A stretch of 64,000 bases of DNA from Rhodocyclales bacterium. Its GTDB lineage: Bacteria > Pseudomonadota > Gammaproteobacteria > Burkholderiales > Rhodocyclaceae. The stretch spans positions 28,162-92,161 of the forward strand of contig JACOUN010000101.1 in the NCBI GenBank assembly GCA_016177805.1, read 5' to 3'. Under the pieces are notes generated by a model. That model saw only the letters and a list, made by a program, of their open reading frames with translations. It had not been told where the DNA came from and made no database searches. Positions 53,210 through 62,798 of the stretch are shown in pieces; position 1 is the first letter of the stretch, and every line of letters begins with the position of its first letter. Both the position numbers and the translations under genes were made by a program.

Positions 53210-54730
53210 ATGGCCCAAGCCGTGTCCGAATCCGCCACCAACGATCCCGAACAGCGCAAGATCGGTCGCTACATAGTGACCGGCATGCTGGGCAGTGGCG
53301 CCATGGGTACGGTGTACCGGGCCCTGGACCCGCTGATCGAGCGCACCGTGGCGCTCAAGGTTCTTGCGATCGACATGCATACCGCCAGCGAGAGCGGCTT
53401 TCGTGAACGATTCTTCCGCGAAGCCAAGTCCGCCGGCTGCCTCAGCCATCCCAACATCGTCACGATACACGACGTCGGTGAATGCAATGGCACGCCTTAC
53501 ATCGCGATGGAGTTCCTTCCCGGCCTGACCTTGCGCGAAAGCCTGGATAGCGGGGTCGTCCTGCCAGTGCGCAAGATCATCGACATCGGGATGCTGGTGG
53601 CGCGCGGCCTGGATTACGCGCATCAGAATGGCGTTATACATCGCGACATCAAGCCCGCCAACATCATGCTGGCGCGCAGCGGCACGGTCAAGATCATGGA
53701 CTTCGGCATCGCGATCGCCTCCGACACGGCCCGCACCATGCCGGACGCAGTGCTGGGGTCGCCCCGCTACATGGCACCCGAGCAGATACTGAACGCACCG
53801 GTCGATGCGCGTACCGACGTCTTCGCGCTGGGCGTGGTGCTGTACGAAATGCTGGCCGGCAAGGACCCGTTCGAGGGCGGCACGATCCCCGGCGTGATGC
53901 ACAAGGTACTGCACGTTACCCCGGCCCCGCCCACCAGCTTCAACCCCGACGTACCCTCCGCGCTCGACGCCATCGTGATGCGTGCGCTGGCCAAGAATCC
54001 TGAAGAACGGTTTCAGCGTGCCAAGGATCTGGGGCGCGCGCTCGGCGCCTTGCGCCGCGAACTCAAGAGCGTACCCGCACGGCGCCCGGCCCTGCCCGCC
54101 GCCAACGACACGGCGCACACCCCGCCAGCCGAACCGCGCACGCCGCCGCGCGCCACCGCGCATGCGCCGCCGCAAGACTCCGCCTATCCCCGCACCGTCA
54201 GATGGGGCGGGGTGCTGGTGGCCGTTGCCGCGATCCTGATGATAGTCACGGCCGTCGTCAGAACCGGGTTCCGCGCCCCCGCCGTGCCTGCGCCACTGGC
54301 GAGCACGAGCACCGTCGCTGCGGAGCAGCCCCCAGCGTCCACCCTCGGGACGCCCGTCCAGGCCACCGAGTATAGTCCGGGGTTCTACCTGGGCTTGCCC
54401 GATCCGGCGCAGGACCGTGCCACCGACGAAGCCATCCTGGTGGCATGGAACGCGACCCAGCTCGAAGCCGCGGCGCGCGCGAGCACCAGAGCCGCCAGCA
54501 AACCCGCTCCGGCGCGCACCCCCGCCACCGTACAACTGTCGGTCCTGCCGTGGGGCGAAGTCCACGTCGATGGCAAACCGAGAGGCGTAACGCCGCCGCT
54601 GAATGAAATCGACCTCGCGCCAGGCAAGCACCGCATCGAGATCCGCAATACCGATTTCCCCCCTTACACGGTCAATGTGAGGCTAGAATCAGGCGAATCC
54701 CATCGCATCACTCATCGCTTCGGACAATGA
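53210..54730 (+). CDS. Membrane Ser/Thr protein kinase with PEGA domain (PpkA-like)
   Basis: A 506-residue protein. The kinase domain spans 20-~285: glycine loop 'LGSGAMGTV', Lys50, HRDIKPAN at 144-151, DFG at 164-166 and APE at 189-191. Then come a Pro/Ala linker, one membrane helix (331-351) and a periplasmic tail ending in a PEGA domain (~435-500, 'VLPWGEVHVDGKPRGVTPP'). It phosphorylates threonines on partners such as the FHA protein. Its stop overlaps the TssQ-like lipoprotein start (ATGA). The set kinase, phosphatase, FHA and lipoprotein parallels the PpkA/PppA/Fha/TagQ control of type VI secretion. Confidence 0.92.
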   Translation: MAQAVSESATNDPEQRKIGRYIVTGMLGSGAMGTVYRALDPLIERTVALKVLAIDMHTASESGFRERFFREAKSAGCLSHPNIVTIHDVGECNGTPYIAMEFLPGLTLRESLDSGVVLPVRKIIDIGMLVARGLDYAHQNGVIHRDIKPANIMLARSGTVKIMDFGIAIASDTARTMPDAVLGSPRYMAPEQILNAPVDARTDVFALGVVLYEMLAGKDPFEGGTIPGVMHKVLHVTPAPPTSFNPDVPSALDAIVMRALAKNPEERFQRAKDLGRALGALRRELKSVPARRPALPAANDTAHTPPAEPRTPPRATAHAPPQDSAYPRTVRWGGVLVAVAAILMIVTAVVRTGFRAPAVPAPLASTSTVAAEQPPASTLGTPVQATEYSPGFYLGLPDPAQDRATDEAILVAWNATQLEAAARASTRAASKPAPARTPATVQLSVLPWGEVHVDGKPRGVTPPLNEIDLAPGKHRIEIRNTDFPPYTVNVRLESGESHRITHRFGQ

Positions 54731-55152
54731 TCTCGACCACCCCCGCCATCACCACCTCCCGCAACACCCTACTCGCCATACTGCTGGCGGCACTACTGAG
54801 CGCCTGCGCGATAGAACCAGTGCGTCAGGCCAGCCCCCCTCCTGCTGCCAGCAATGAAGCCGTCGACACGCTGAACGCCGGCGTGCGTCTGTATGAAGAC
54901 GGCCAGTACGACCTGTCGGCCGAGCGATTGCGCCGTGCGATCCAGCTGGGATTGCGCGCCACGCCGGATCTGGTCCGGGCGCACAAGCATCTGGCGTTCA
55001 TATTGTGCGCAACCGGCAAGACTGAAGAATGCGCCGACTCGTTCCGCGCGGTGCTCAAGCTCGACCCTGGCTTTCAACTGAGCAAGGCCGAAGCCGGGCA
55101 CCCGATGTGGGGACCAGTATTTGTTTCCGTCAGGAAGGAACGCGGCCGCTAG
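54727..55152 (+). CDS. TssQ-like (T6SS-associated) TPR lipoprotein
   Basis: A 141-residue lipoprotein with lipobox LSAC (Cys27) after a good hydrophobic core, then a TPR-like helical region ('AGVRLYEDGQYDLSAERLRRAIQLGL', 'AHKHLAFILCATGKTEECADSFRAVLKLDP'). It resembles the family named TssQ, lipoproteins found with betaproteobacterial T6SS clusters. Its start overlaps the kinase stop (ATGA). It is probably in the outer membrane, where it could signal to the kinase's periplasmic PEGA tail. No T6SS structural genes lie in the window. Confidence 0.78.
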   Translation: MISTTPAITTSRNTLLAILLAALLSACAIEPVRQASPPPAASNEAVDTLNAGVRLYEDGQYDLSAERLRRAIQLGLRATPDLVRAHKHLAFILCATGKTEECADSFRAVLKLDPGFQLSKAEAGHPMWGPVFVSVRKERGR

Positions 55153-55192
55153 TCGCCCGCGCGCCGGCCGCGGCAACCAGTCGCCCCAGCGG

Positions 55193-55879
55193 TCAATACC
55201 CTCCGCCACCGCCGGCGTAGCCGTCGTCCGATGCGCGCACGTAGAACGGCGGCCAGCGCCCCACAAGGTTTTCCAGCAGCTTCAACTCGGCATCGCTGTG
55301 ATCCATGACCGGCGCGGGCTTGAACAGCCCGTCGGCATGGCTGGGCGAGATCCAGAACGGGCTGTCGTGATGCTTGGTCACCACGGTGCGCTGTTGCGCC
55401 GGATCGGCGGTCGGCACGATGTCCGCCACGCCGTAGCACAGGCAGAAATACGTGGTATCGCCTTCAGTCCATATGTAACCGCCGGTGCCGCGTATGCCTA
55501 TCGTTGCGTGCGGCACTTCCAGGCGCTTGTCGCCCTTGTCGAAGACCGAGAGCAGGCGCCCCGTCACGACCCTGAGCGACTGCACCAGCAGGCCGTCACC
55601 GCCTTGCGGAAACTCCACCTGGGTGTTGGCGCGCTGCAGGAAGGCATCCCGGCCTATGACATACACCGCCTCGCTGGCGGCCCCCGTGGCGACGCGATCA
55701 CCAGTCTTGATCAACTGCTCCTCGCGCGCCTGGACGCCATTGACCCGCACATCGCCGCGTATCCGGTACACGCCGGCGGCGTTGCCGAAGCTGCCCGAGG
55801 CGAGCGCCTCATGAAGTCGCAACATCGCCATGCTGACCGAAGCAACTCCCAAGTGCTTGAGCATCTGACGTCTATCCAT
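55193..55879 (-). CDS. FecR-domain periplasmic protein with Tat-type signal
   Basis: A 228-residue protein. The start at 55879 (AGGGGAG upstream) gives 'MDRRQMLKHLG', a twin-arginine motif followed by a short hydrophobic stretch. A FecR-like beta domain follows ('GDVRVNGVQAREEQLIKTGDRVATGAASEAVYVIG', 'GTGGYIWTEGDTTYFCLCYG'). Such stand-alone FecR proteins are not anti-sigma factors; their role is usually unknown. The tail is Gly/Tyr-rich. It is convergent with the TssQ-like gene, 40 bp away. Confidence 0.8.
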   Translation of the reverse strand: MDRRQMLKHLGVASVSMAMLRLHEALASGSFGNAAGVYRIRGDVRVNGVQAREEQLIKTGDRVATGAASEAVYVIGRDAFLQRANTQVEFPQGGDGLLVQSLRVVTGRLLSVFDKGDKRLEVPHATIGIRGTGGYIWTEGDTTYFCLCYGVADIVPTADPAQQRTVVTKHHDSPFWISPSHADGLFKPAPVMDHSDAELKLLENLVGRWPPFYVRASDDGYAGGGGGY

Positions 55880-56100
55880 GTCGCTCCCCTTGTGCTTGTG
55901 CGCGAAACCGCGCAATTCGTCGGGCATCCGCATGGCGCACCGGACACGCCTGATTCCACCATAGCCCCGCGCCCGCGCCCGCGCAACGAACAAGCGTCAA
56001 CGTTCAACGCCCCCGCTCGCCACCATCCATTTGATACCGGTCAACGCGATCCGGCGCGGAATAACCTATCGTTGCGACGCTTTCCACGCTGCGCATAGCC

Positions 56101-57114
56101 ATGACCCCCAAGCAACGTATCGAACTCGTCTGCCCCGCGGGCAGCCTGCCCGCGCTCAAGAGTGCGGTCGACCATGGCGCCGACTGCGTTTATGTCGGCT
56201 TCAAGGACGCCACCAACGCGCGCAACTTCACCGGGCTGAACTTCGACCCCACTGCGATGCGCGAAGGGGTGCGCTACGCGCACGCGAAGCAACGCAAGGT
56301 GCTGCTGGCGCTCAACACCTATCCGCAGGCGGCCAACTGGAAGGACTGGACCGCCGCCATCGATCGCGCCGCCGACTTTGGCATCGACGCGGTGATCCTC
56401 GCCGATCCTGGCCTGATGGCCTACGCACACCAGACCCACCCGCAGTTGCGCCTGCACCTGTCGGTGCAGGGCTCGGCCACCAGCTACGAAGCGATCAACT
56501 TCTACCGCGAGCGCTTCGGTATCCAGCGCGCGGTGCTGCCGCGCGTGCTGTCGCTGGCGCAGATCGAACACGCCATCGCCAACACCCCGGTCGAGATCGA
56601 AGTCTTCGGCTTCGGCGGCCTGTGCGTGATGGTCGAAGGGCGCTGCGCGCTGTCGGCCTATGCCACCGGCGAATCACCCAACTGCAACGGCGCGTGCTCG
56701 CCGGGCAAGCACGTGCGCTGGGAACAGACCCCGGCCGGCATGGAAACACGGCTCAACGGCATCCTGATCGACCGCTTCGGCGACGAGGAAAGGGCCGGCT
56801 ACCCGACCCTGTGTAAGGGCCGCTTCGACGTCAATGGCGAGACCTACTACGCGATCGAGGAGCCGACCAGCCTCAACACCCTGGAACTACTGCCGGAACT
56901 GGCGCGCGCCGGGGTGCGGGCGATCAAGATCGAAGGGCGTCAACGCAGCCCCGCCTATGTCGCGCAAGTCACCAAGGTGTGGCGCGCGGCGCTCGACCGG
57001 CTCATGGGCGACGCGGCGCAGTTTGCCGTGCAACCCGCCTGGATGGCGGAACTGGACAAGGTCTCCGAAGGCCGCAGCCACACCCTCGGCGCTTACTACC
57101 GGCCATGGAAATGA
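56101..57114 (+). CDS. ubiU: O2-independent ubiquinone hydroxylase component UbiU (U32 family)
   Basis: A 337-residue U32-family protein. The four [4Fe-4S] ligands are conserved with exact spacing: Cys175, Cys182, Cys199, Cys238 (7, 17 and 39 apart, as in E. coli). With UbiV it forms the complex that hydroxylates the quinone ring without oxygen, using prephenate-derived oxygen in characterised species. The gene overlaps ubiV by ATGA and heads the ubiU-ubiV-ubiT operon. Older names are YhbU and 'collagenase-like protease'. Confidence 0.93.
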   Translation: MTPKQRIELVCPAGSLPALKSAVDHGADCVYVGFKDATNARNFTGLNFDPTAMREGVRYAHAKQRKVLLALNTYPQAANWKDWTAAIDRAADFGIDAVILADPGLMAYAHQTHPQLRLHLSVQGSATSYEAINFYRERFGIQRAVLPRVLSLAQIEHAIANTPVEIEVFGFGGLCVMVEGRCALSAYATGESPNCNGACSPGKHVRWEQTPAGMETRLNGILIDRFGDEERAGYPTLCKGRFDVNGETYYAIEEPTSLNTLELLPELARAGVRAIKIEGRQRSPAYVAQVTKVWRAALDRLMGDAAQFAVQPAWMAELDKVSEGRSHTLGAYYRPWK

Positions 57115-58031
57115 AACCCGTGAAACTCGCACTTGGTCCGCTGCTGTACTACTGGTCGCGTCAGGCGACCCTGGATTTCTACGCCCAGATCGCCGACAGC
57201 CCGGCCGACATCGTGTATGTCGGTGAAACCGTATGTTCGCGCCGTCACGAGCTACGTCTCGATGACTGGCTGGAGGTCGCGCAGGTACTCGCCGACGCTG
57301 GCAAGGAAGTCGTCCTGTCGTCGCAATCGCTGATCGAATCCGAGTCCGACCTCAAGACCCTGCGCCGCATCGTCGCGCAGACGCGCTTCCGCGTCGAAGC
57401 CAATGACATGTCGGCGGTACGCCTGCTGGCCGAAGCCGGTCGCCGCGACTGGATCGCCGGACCGACCCTGAACATCTTCAACCCGCAGACCCTGGGGCTG
57501 ATGATGGAGGCCGGCGCGAGCCGCTGGGTGATCGCCCCCGAGATGACCGGCGCGGCGCTGGCCGACGTGCGCGCGGCGCAAGCCGCACCCATCGAAACCG
57601 AGATCATGGCCTGGGGGCGTCTGCCGCTCGCCCATTCGGCGCGCTGCTTCACCGCCCGCCACTTCAACCTGCAGAAAGACACCTGCGAATTCCGCTGCCT
57701 CGGCCTGGCCGACGGCCTGGCGCTGCGCACCCGCGAAGGCGAGGCCTTCCTGACCCTGAACGGCGTCCAGACCCAGTCGGCGCGCGTCTACAACCTGCTC
57801 GCCGACCTCCCGGAAGTCTGCCGCAGCGCCGAAATCCTGCGCATCAGCCCGCAGGGGTCGCACACCGCCAATGTGCTCGAACTATTCCGCAACACCATCG
57901 ACGGCACCATCCCGGCAGCGCAGGCCTTCGAGCAAAGCGCGCAGTGGATGGTGGACCAGCCCTGCAACGGCTTCTGGCACGGCCGCCCTGGACTCGAACT
58001 GCATCAAGTCGCCACCTCGACCTGCCTTTGA
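57111..58031 (+). CDS. ubiV: O2-independent ubiquinone hydroxylase component UbiV (U32 family)
   Basis: A 306-residue partner of UbiU. Conserved cluster ligands are Cys42, Cys179, Cys192, Cys196 (spacing 13 and 4 at the C-terminal end, as in E. coli). The start at 57111 overlaps the ubiU stop (ATGA), which implies co-translation of the heterodimer. Presence of the set means the cell can make ubiquinone without oxygen, fitting denitrifying or other anaerobic respiration with UQ. Confidence 0.93.
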   Translation: MKPVKLALGPLLYYWSRQATLDFYAQIADSPADIVYVGETVCSRRHELRLDDWLEVAQVLADAGKEVVLSSQSLIESESDLKTLRRIVAQTRFRVEANDMSAVRLLAEAGRRDWIAGPTLNIFNPQTLGLMMEAGASRWVIAPEMTGAALADVRAAQAAPIETEIMAWGRLPLAHSARCFTARHFNLQKDTCEFRCLGLADGLALRTREGEAFLTLNGVQTQSARVYNLLADLPEVCRSAEILRISPQGSHTANVLELFRNTIDGTIPAAQAFEQSAQWMVDQPCNGFWHGRPGLELHQVATSTCL

Positions 58032-58041
58032 GATCACAACC

Positions 58042-58563
58042 ATGACCTTCACCCTTCCAGCCTTCACGCTACCCGCCACGGTGGCACGCATTGCGGCGCG
58101 ACTGCCGCAGAAGCCCCCCACCCTGGCACTGACCCTGGCGCTCAATCTCGCGCTCGGGCGCATCCTGCCGCGTGAAGACCTGGCCCCGCTCACTGGCCGC
58201 CATCTGCGCCTGAACGTTCGCGACGCCGGCCTGAGCCTGGACTTCACCCTCGGCGAGCGCGGCTTTCAGGCGTGCGCGGCCGACGGCAAGCCCGACCTCA
58301 CCCTGACCGCCAACGTGCGCGACTATCTGGCGCTAGCCTTGCGCGAGGAAGACGCGGACACGCTGTTCTTCGCCCGCCGCCTGCTCATGGAAGGCGACAC
58401 CGAGCTGGGGTTGCTGGTCAAGAACACCCTCGACGCGGTCGACTGGGAAGCGCTACAGCGCGACTACGGCCCCGCCGCGCTGGTGCGCCGCGCCAACCCG
58501 CTCACCCACCTGCGCGCCCTGCGGCGCGTCCCGCACGACCCGACCCACGCCATCGAGCACTGA
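58042..58563 (+). CDS. ubiT: Ubiquinone biosynthesis accessory factor UbiT (SCP2 domain)
   Basis: A 173-residue SCP2-fold lipid-binding protein, third gene of the ubiUVT operon (10 bp after ubiV). The SCP2 region runs from about residue 45 to 130 ('DAGLSLDFTLGERGFQACAADGKPDLTLTANVRDYLAL'). UbiT replaces UbiJ in anaerobic ubiquinone synthesis by presenting lipid intermediates. Length equals E. coli YhbT. Confidence 0.9.
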   Translation: MTFTLPAFTLPATVARIAARLPQKPPTLALTLALNLALGRILPREDLAPLTGRHLRLNVRDAGLSLDFTLGERGFQACAADGKPDLTLTANVRDYLALALREEDADTLFFARRLLMEGDTELGLLVKNTLDAVDWEALQRDYGPAALVRRANPLTHLRALRRVPHDPTHAIEH

Positions 58564-58579
58564 CGCGAAACCCCGGGAC

Positions 58580-61279
58580 GTGCCGCCCGGAACCCCTGAT
58601 CCCAAGCCCGCCTGGCATGCGATGCCGGGCGCCGAGGCGCAGACCGCACTGCGCGTCGAACCCACCGGCCTGAGCGCGTGGCAAGCCGCGCAACGCCTCG
58701 CACAGCACGGCCCCAACCGCCTGCCCGCACCGCCGCCACGCGGGGCATGGCGGCGCCTGCTGCCGCAGTTCCACAACCCCCTGATCTACGTGCTGCTGGC
58801 CGCCGCCGCGATGACCGTCGCGCTCCAGGACTACGTGGACGCCGGGGTGATCGTCGGCGTGGTGCTGATCAATGCCCTGATCGGTTTCATTCAGGAAGGC
58901 AAGGCCGAAAAGGCGCTGGAAGCGGTGCGCGCGATGCTCGCCAGTCGCGCCACGGTGTTGCGCGACGGCGAACGGCACGAGATCGATGCCACCACCCTGG
59001 TACCGGGCGACCTGGTGCTGCTCGAATCCGGCACCCGCGTTCCGGCGGATCTGCGTCTGCTGCGCGTGAAGAACCTGCGCATCAATGAAGCGGCGCTGAC
59101 GGGCGAGTCGGTGCCGGTGGACAAGGCTATCGCCCCCGTGGCCGCCGCGACCGCCATCGGAGAACGACACTGCATGGCCTACTCCGGCACGGTGGTGAGC
59201 ACCGGTCAGGCGCACGGGCTGGTGGTGGCGACCGGCCAGACCACCGAGATCGGGCGCATAGGCGCGCTGGTCGGCGAAGTACGCACCCTGGCCACACCAC
59301 TGACCCGCCGCCTCGACCAGTTCGCACGCCGCATCACCGCCTTCATCCTAGTGCTCGGGGCGCTGACCTTGCTCTACGGCTACGCGGTGCGCGACATGCC
59401 GCTGCTAGAGATCTTCCTCGCGGTAGTGGGCTTGGCCGTGGCGGCGATTCCGGAGGGTCTGCCCGCCATCGTCACCATCGTGCTCGCCATCGGCACCCGT
59501 GTCATGGCGCGCAACCGGGCCATCATCCGGCGTCTGCCTGCGGTCGAGACGCTGGGGTCGGTCACGGTCATCTGTACCGACAAGACCGGCACCCTGACGC
59601 GCAACGAGATGACGGCGGTGCGCGTCATGCTGCCCGATGCCACCCTGGAGGTCAGCGGCGCGGGCTACGCCCCGGAAGGTGGCTTCCAGCACCACGGCGC
59701 CGCCATCGACGGCACGCGACACGCTCCGCTGCTGGCGCTCGCGCAGGCCGCGCTACGGTGCAACGACGCCCGCCTCAGATCCGACCCGACCAGTGGCTGG
59801 CAAGTGGCGGGTGATCCGACCGAAGGCGCGTTGCTGACGCTGGCGCTGAAGGCCGGACTCGACCACGATGACTGCACCGCCGCCGCACCACGCGTGGACG
59901 AGATCCCGTTCGAGTCCGAACACCGCTACATGGCGACCTTGCACCACGACCACGCCGGCCACGCGTTCGTGTTGCTCAAGGGTGCCCCCGAGCGGGTGCT
60001 GACGCTGTGTGCATCCGCCGGCGACCGCATCCCCCTCGACCCAGCGGCATGGCAGGCGCGCATGGACGAGGCCGCCCGCGCCGGACTACGGGTGCTGGCG
60101 CTGGCACGCTGCGACATGCCACCCGGCACCCACGCGCTGAACATGAGCGACATCACGCGCCGCTTCACCCTGCTCGGCCTGGTCGGGCTGATCGACCCAC
60201 CTCGCGACGAGGCCATCCAGGCGGTCGCCGACTGCCAGCGCGCCGGACTGCGGGTCAAGATGATCACCGGCGATCACGCCGTGACCGCCGCCGCGATCGC
60301 GCATCGCCTCGGCCTGAGCGACAGCGCCCCGCTCACCGGCGCCGACATCGAGACACTCGACGACACCGCGCTGCGACAGCGCGTGCGGCACACCGACGTG
60401 TTCGCGCGCGCCAGCCCGGAGCACAAACTGCGCCTGGTCGTCGCGCTGCAGGCCGAAGGGGAGCTGGTGGCGATGACCGGCGACGGCGTCAACGACGCCC
60501 CCGCCCTCAAGGCCGCCGACATCGGCGTTGCGATGGGTCACAAGGGCACCGACGCGGCCCGCGAAGCGGCCGACCTGATCCTCACCGACGACAACTTCGC
60601 CACCATCGCTCAGGCCGTGCGCGAAGGCCGGGTGGTGTTCGACAACATCAAGAAGTCGCTGCTCTTCATCCTGCCGACCAACGGTGGCGAAGCCGGTGTG
60701 ATCCTGCTCGCGGTGTTTGCCGGACTGGCGCTGCCGGTCACGGCTGGGCAGATCCTGTGGGTCAACATGGTGACCACCATCACGCTGGCGCTGGCGCTGG
60801 CGTTCGAGCCGGCCGAAGCCGGCGTCATGGAGCGCCCGCCCCGGCGACCGGGCGAAGCACTGGTGACCGGCCTGCTCGCCGGGCGTATCGCCTATGTCAC
60901 GCTGCTGATGGTGGTGGCCACCTTCACCGTGTTCGAATGGGTGCTGTCACGCGGCGGCAGTCTGGAGGCCGCCCGTACCGCGGCAGTGAACATGCTGGTC
61001 ATCGGCGAGCTGGTGTATCTGTTCAACACGCGCCGGTTCACGGCTTCGGCCTGCACCCGCGACATCCTCACCGGCAACCCGGTCGCGCTGCCGATGTGCG
61101 TGCTGCTGATCGCGCTGCAGCTCCTGTTGACCTACGCACCCCCGATGCAGCGGCTATTCCACACCGAGGCCCTCGACGCCGCCACCTGGGCCGTGATCCT
61201 GGCGCTGGGGGCGGGCAAGTTCGTCGCGGTCGAAGGCGAGAAGGCGGTACTACGCCGCCTGCGCGTCCGGACCATGTAG
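58580..61279 (+). CDS. P2-type cation-transporting ATPase
   Basis: An 899-residue P-type ATPase. The phosphorylation motif is 'CTDKTGTLT' with the Asp at about residue 334. The TGES actuator motif, 'AAIPEGLPA' in helix M4 (P2A Ca2+/cation type), 'MTGDGVNDAPAL' and ten membrane helices are all visible. It pumps a cation (Ca2+, or Na+/K+-like) at the cost of ATP. The start is GTG at 58580, 16 bp after ubiT, with only a weak ribosome site. It has no heavy-metal-binding N-terminal domain. Ion specificity cannot be read reliably. Confidence 0.92.
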   Translation: MPPGTPDPKPAWHAMPGAEAQTALRVEPTGLSAWQAAQRLAQHGPNRLPAPPPRGAWRRLLPQFHNPLIYVLLAAAAMTVALQDYVDAGVIVGVVLINALIGFIQEGKAEKALEAVRAMLASRATVLRDGERHEIDATTLVPGDLVLLESGTRVPADLRLLRVKNLRINEAALTGESVPVDKAIAPVAAATAIGERHCMAYSGTVVSTGQAHGLVVATGQTTEIGRIGALVGEVRTLATPLTRRLDQFARRITAFILVLGALTLLYGYAVRDMPLLEIFLAVVGLAVAAIPEGLPAIVTIVLAIGTRVMARNRAIIRRLPAVETLGSVTVICTDKTGTLTRNEMTAVRVMLPDATLEVSGAGYAPEGGFQHHGAAIDGTRHAPLLALAQAALRCNDARLRSDPTSGWQVAGDPTEGALLTLALKAGLDHDDCTAAAPRVDEIPFESEHRYMATLHHDHAGHAFVLLKGAPERVLTLCASAGDRIPLDPAAWQARMDEAARAGLRVLALARCDMPPGTHALNMSDITRRFTLLGLVGLIDPPRDEAIQAVADCQRAGLRVKMITGDHAVTAAAIAHRLGLSDSAPLTGADIETLDDTALRQRVRHTDVFARASPEHKLRLVVALQAEGELVAMTGDGVNDAPALKAADIGVAMGHKGTDAAREAADLILTDDNFATIAQAVREGRVVFDNIKKSLLFILPTNGGEAGVILLAVFAGLALPVTAGQILWVNMVTTITLALALAFEPAEAGVMERPPRRPGEALVTGLLAGRIAYVTLLMVVATFTVFEWVLSRGGSLEAARTAAVNMLVIGELVYLFNTRRFTASACTRDILTGNPVALPMCVLLIALQLLLTYAPPMQRLFHTEALDAATWAVILALGAGKFVAVEGEKAVLRRLRVRTM

Positions 61280-61353
61280 CCCCGCCGGCAGGCGAGCGCG
61301 CGGCTTCGGTTAGAATCCGCTTTCCGTCATCCCACGCCCGCGTGCCCGCGCCG

Positions 61354-62427
61354 ATGCACTCAGCCGCCACTCCGCTGACGCGATACCTCGCTGCCGCCTA
61401 TGCGCTGCTGATCGCGCTCGCGTGCCTGTACCCGCTGAGCGGCTGGCGCGACAACGGCCTGCCGCTGTTCGACTATCTGCTCGCGCCGTGGCCCAAGTAC
61501 TTCCGCATCGAAGATCTGATCCTCAACGTGGGGGGCTATGTTCCGCTCGGTTTCATACTGGTGCCCACCCTGGCGCGGCCGGGGAATGGGTCGATGGCGA
61601 TCGTCGCGGCGACGGTGCTGGCCGCCCTGCTGAGCCTGAGCGTCGAGACCGCGCAGAACTTCCTGCCGACGCGGGTCGCCTCCAACGTCGACCTGGGCGG
61701 CAACGCGCTCGGCGCCTTGATCGGCGCCGTCTTCGGCTCGCTGTGGGGCCACGTGCTGTTCAACACTCACGGCCGTCTGCAGCGCTGGCGTCACGACCGC
61801 GTAATCCCAGGGCGCACCGGCGACGTCGGCATGATTCTGGCCGCACTGTGGCTGCTCGCGCAGTTCCTGCCCGACAGCCCGCTGTTCAGTAGCGGCGACC
61901 TGCGCCGTCTGCTCGCACTCCCCACACCGCTGCCCTTCGACCCGGAGCGCTTCGTGACGCTGGAAGCCACGCTGGTGGCCGCCAACTGCGTCGCCATCGG
62001 GCTGTTCGCGCGCTGCATGATGCGCCATGCGGGAGGGCTGGCGCTGACCGCGCTGTTGTTGCTGGGGGTGGCGGCCAAGTCGGTCGCCGCATGGTCGTTC
62101 CTGTCGTCCGGCACGCCCGACGCATGGCTGACCCCCGGCACCCAGACCGGCCTGCTGGCGGGGTTGCCGCTGCTGGGCATCGCGCTGCTGTTGCCACGCA
62201 TCCTGCAACACGCCAGCGCCGGCATGGCGATGCTGGTAGCCACCACGCTGGCCAACCTGATCCCGGAAAATCCCTACCTGCTCACCAGCCCCGGCCTGTT
62301 CGAGCGCGGGAATTTTCTCAACTTCCACGGTCTGACCCAGATCGTGGCCAGCCTGTGGCCCTTCGTCGCACTCGCCTACCTGTCGGCGCTCGGCCTGTGG
62401 CGTGGCGAGCACCTGCATGAGCATTGA
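61354..62427 (+). CDS. VanZ-family membrane protein
   Basis: A 357-residue protein with about nine hydrophobic helices. The first ~130 residues are a VanZ-like domain ('EDLILNVGGYVPLGFILV' and 'SVETAQNFLPTRVASNVDLGGNALGALIG', the typical E-x-x-Q...S..D...N..G pattern). The C-terminal half is a further set of helices without a known domain. VanZ is linked to teicoplanin resistance in enterococci, but most proteobacterial members have no known role. Start at 61354; a GTG at 61342 is possible. Confidence 0.83.
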   Translation: MHSAATPLTRYLAAAYALLIALACLYPLSGWRDNGLPLFDYLLAPWPKYFRIEDLILNVGGYVPLGFILVPTLARPGNGSMAIVAATVLAALLSLSVETAQNFLPTRVASNVDLGGNALGALIGAVFGSLWGHVLFNTHGRLQRWRHDRVIPGRTGDVGMILAALWLLAQFLPDSPLFSSGDLRRLLALPTPLPFDPERFVTLEATLVAANCVAIGLFARCMMRHAGGLALTALLLLGVAAKSVAAWSFLSSGTPDAWLTPGTQTGLLAGLPLLGIALLLPRILQHASAGMAMLVATTLANLIPENPYLLTSPGLFERGNFLNFHGLTQIVASLWPFVALAYLSALGLWRGEHLHEH

Positions 62428-62480
62428 ACGCCACGACTATAATCCCACCATCCCCCCGAATTGCCTCCGGAGAGTCCTTG

Positions 62481-62798
62481 ATGAGCTATTTCCAGCACCA
62501 CGTATTCTTTTGCTGCAACCAGCGCGAAGCCGGCAGCACCTGTTGCAACAACCACGACGCGACGGGCATGCAGACCTACGCCAAGGACCGCATCGGCGCC
62601 CTCGGCCTGAAGGGCAAGGGCAAGATCCGCATCAACAAGGCCGGCTGCATGGACCGCTGCGACGAAGGGCCGGTGCTGGTGGTGTACCCGGACAACGTCT
62701 GGTACACCTACGTTGACAAGGAAGACATCGACGAGATCATCGACGAACACCTGGTGCACGGCCGCGTCGTCCCGCGCCTGCGCCTGGCGGACCGCTGA
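62481..62798 (+). CDS. Thioredoxin-like [2Fe-2S] ferredoxin
   Basis: A 105-residue protein. Cys pairs at 11-12 and 21-22 and at 56 and 60 ('AGCMDRCDEGP') provide the ligands of a thioredoxin-fold [2Fe-2S] cluster, as in the (2Fe-2S) ferredoxins of Azotobacter type. It is a small cytoplasmic electron carrier. GGAGAG precedes the ATG. Its stop overlaps the hydrolase start by one base (TGATG), a pairing often seen in Betaproteobacteria. Confidence 0.9.
   Translation: MSYFQHHVFFCCNQREAGSTCCNNHDATGMQTYAKDRIGALGLKGKGKIRINKAGCMDRCDEGPVLVVYPDNVWYTYVDKEDIDEIIDEHLVHGRVVPRLRLADR

Noticed and set aside
51474..55152. Complete type VI secretion locus
   Set aside because: Only regulators and a TssQ-like lipoprotein are present. 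No sheath, tube, baseplate or membrane-complex gene lies in the window.
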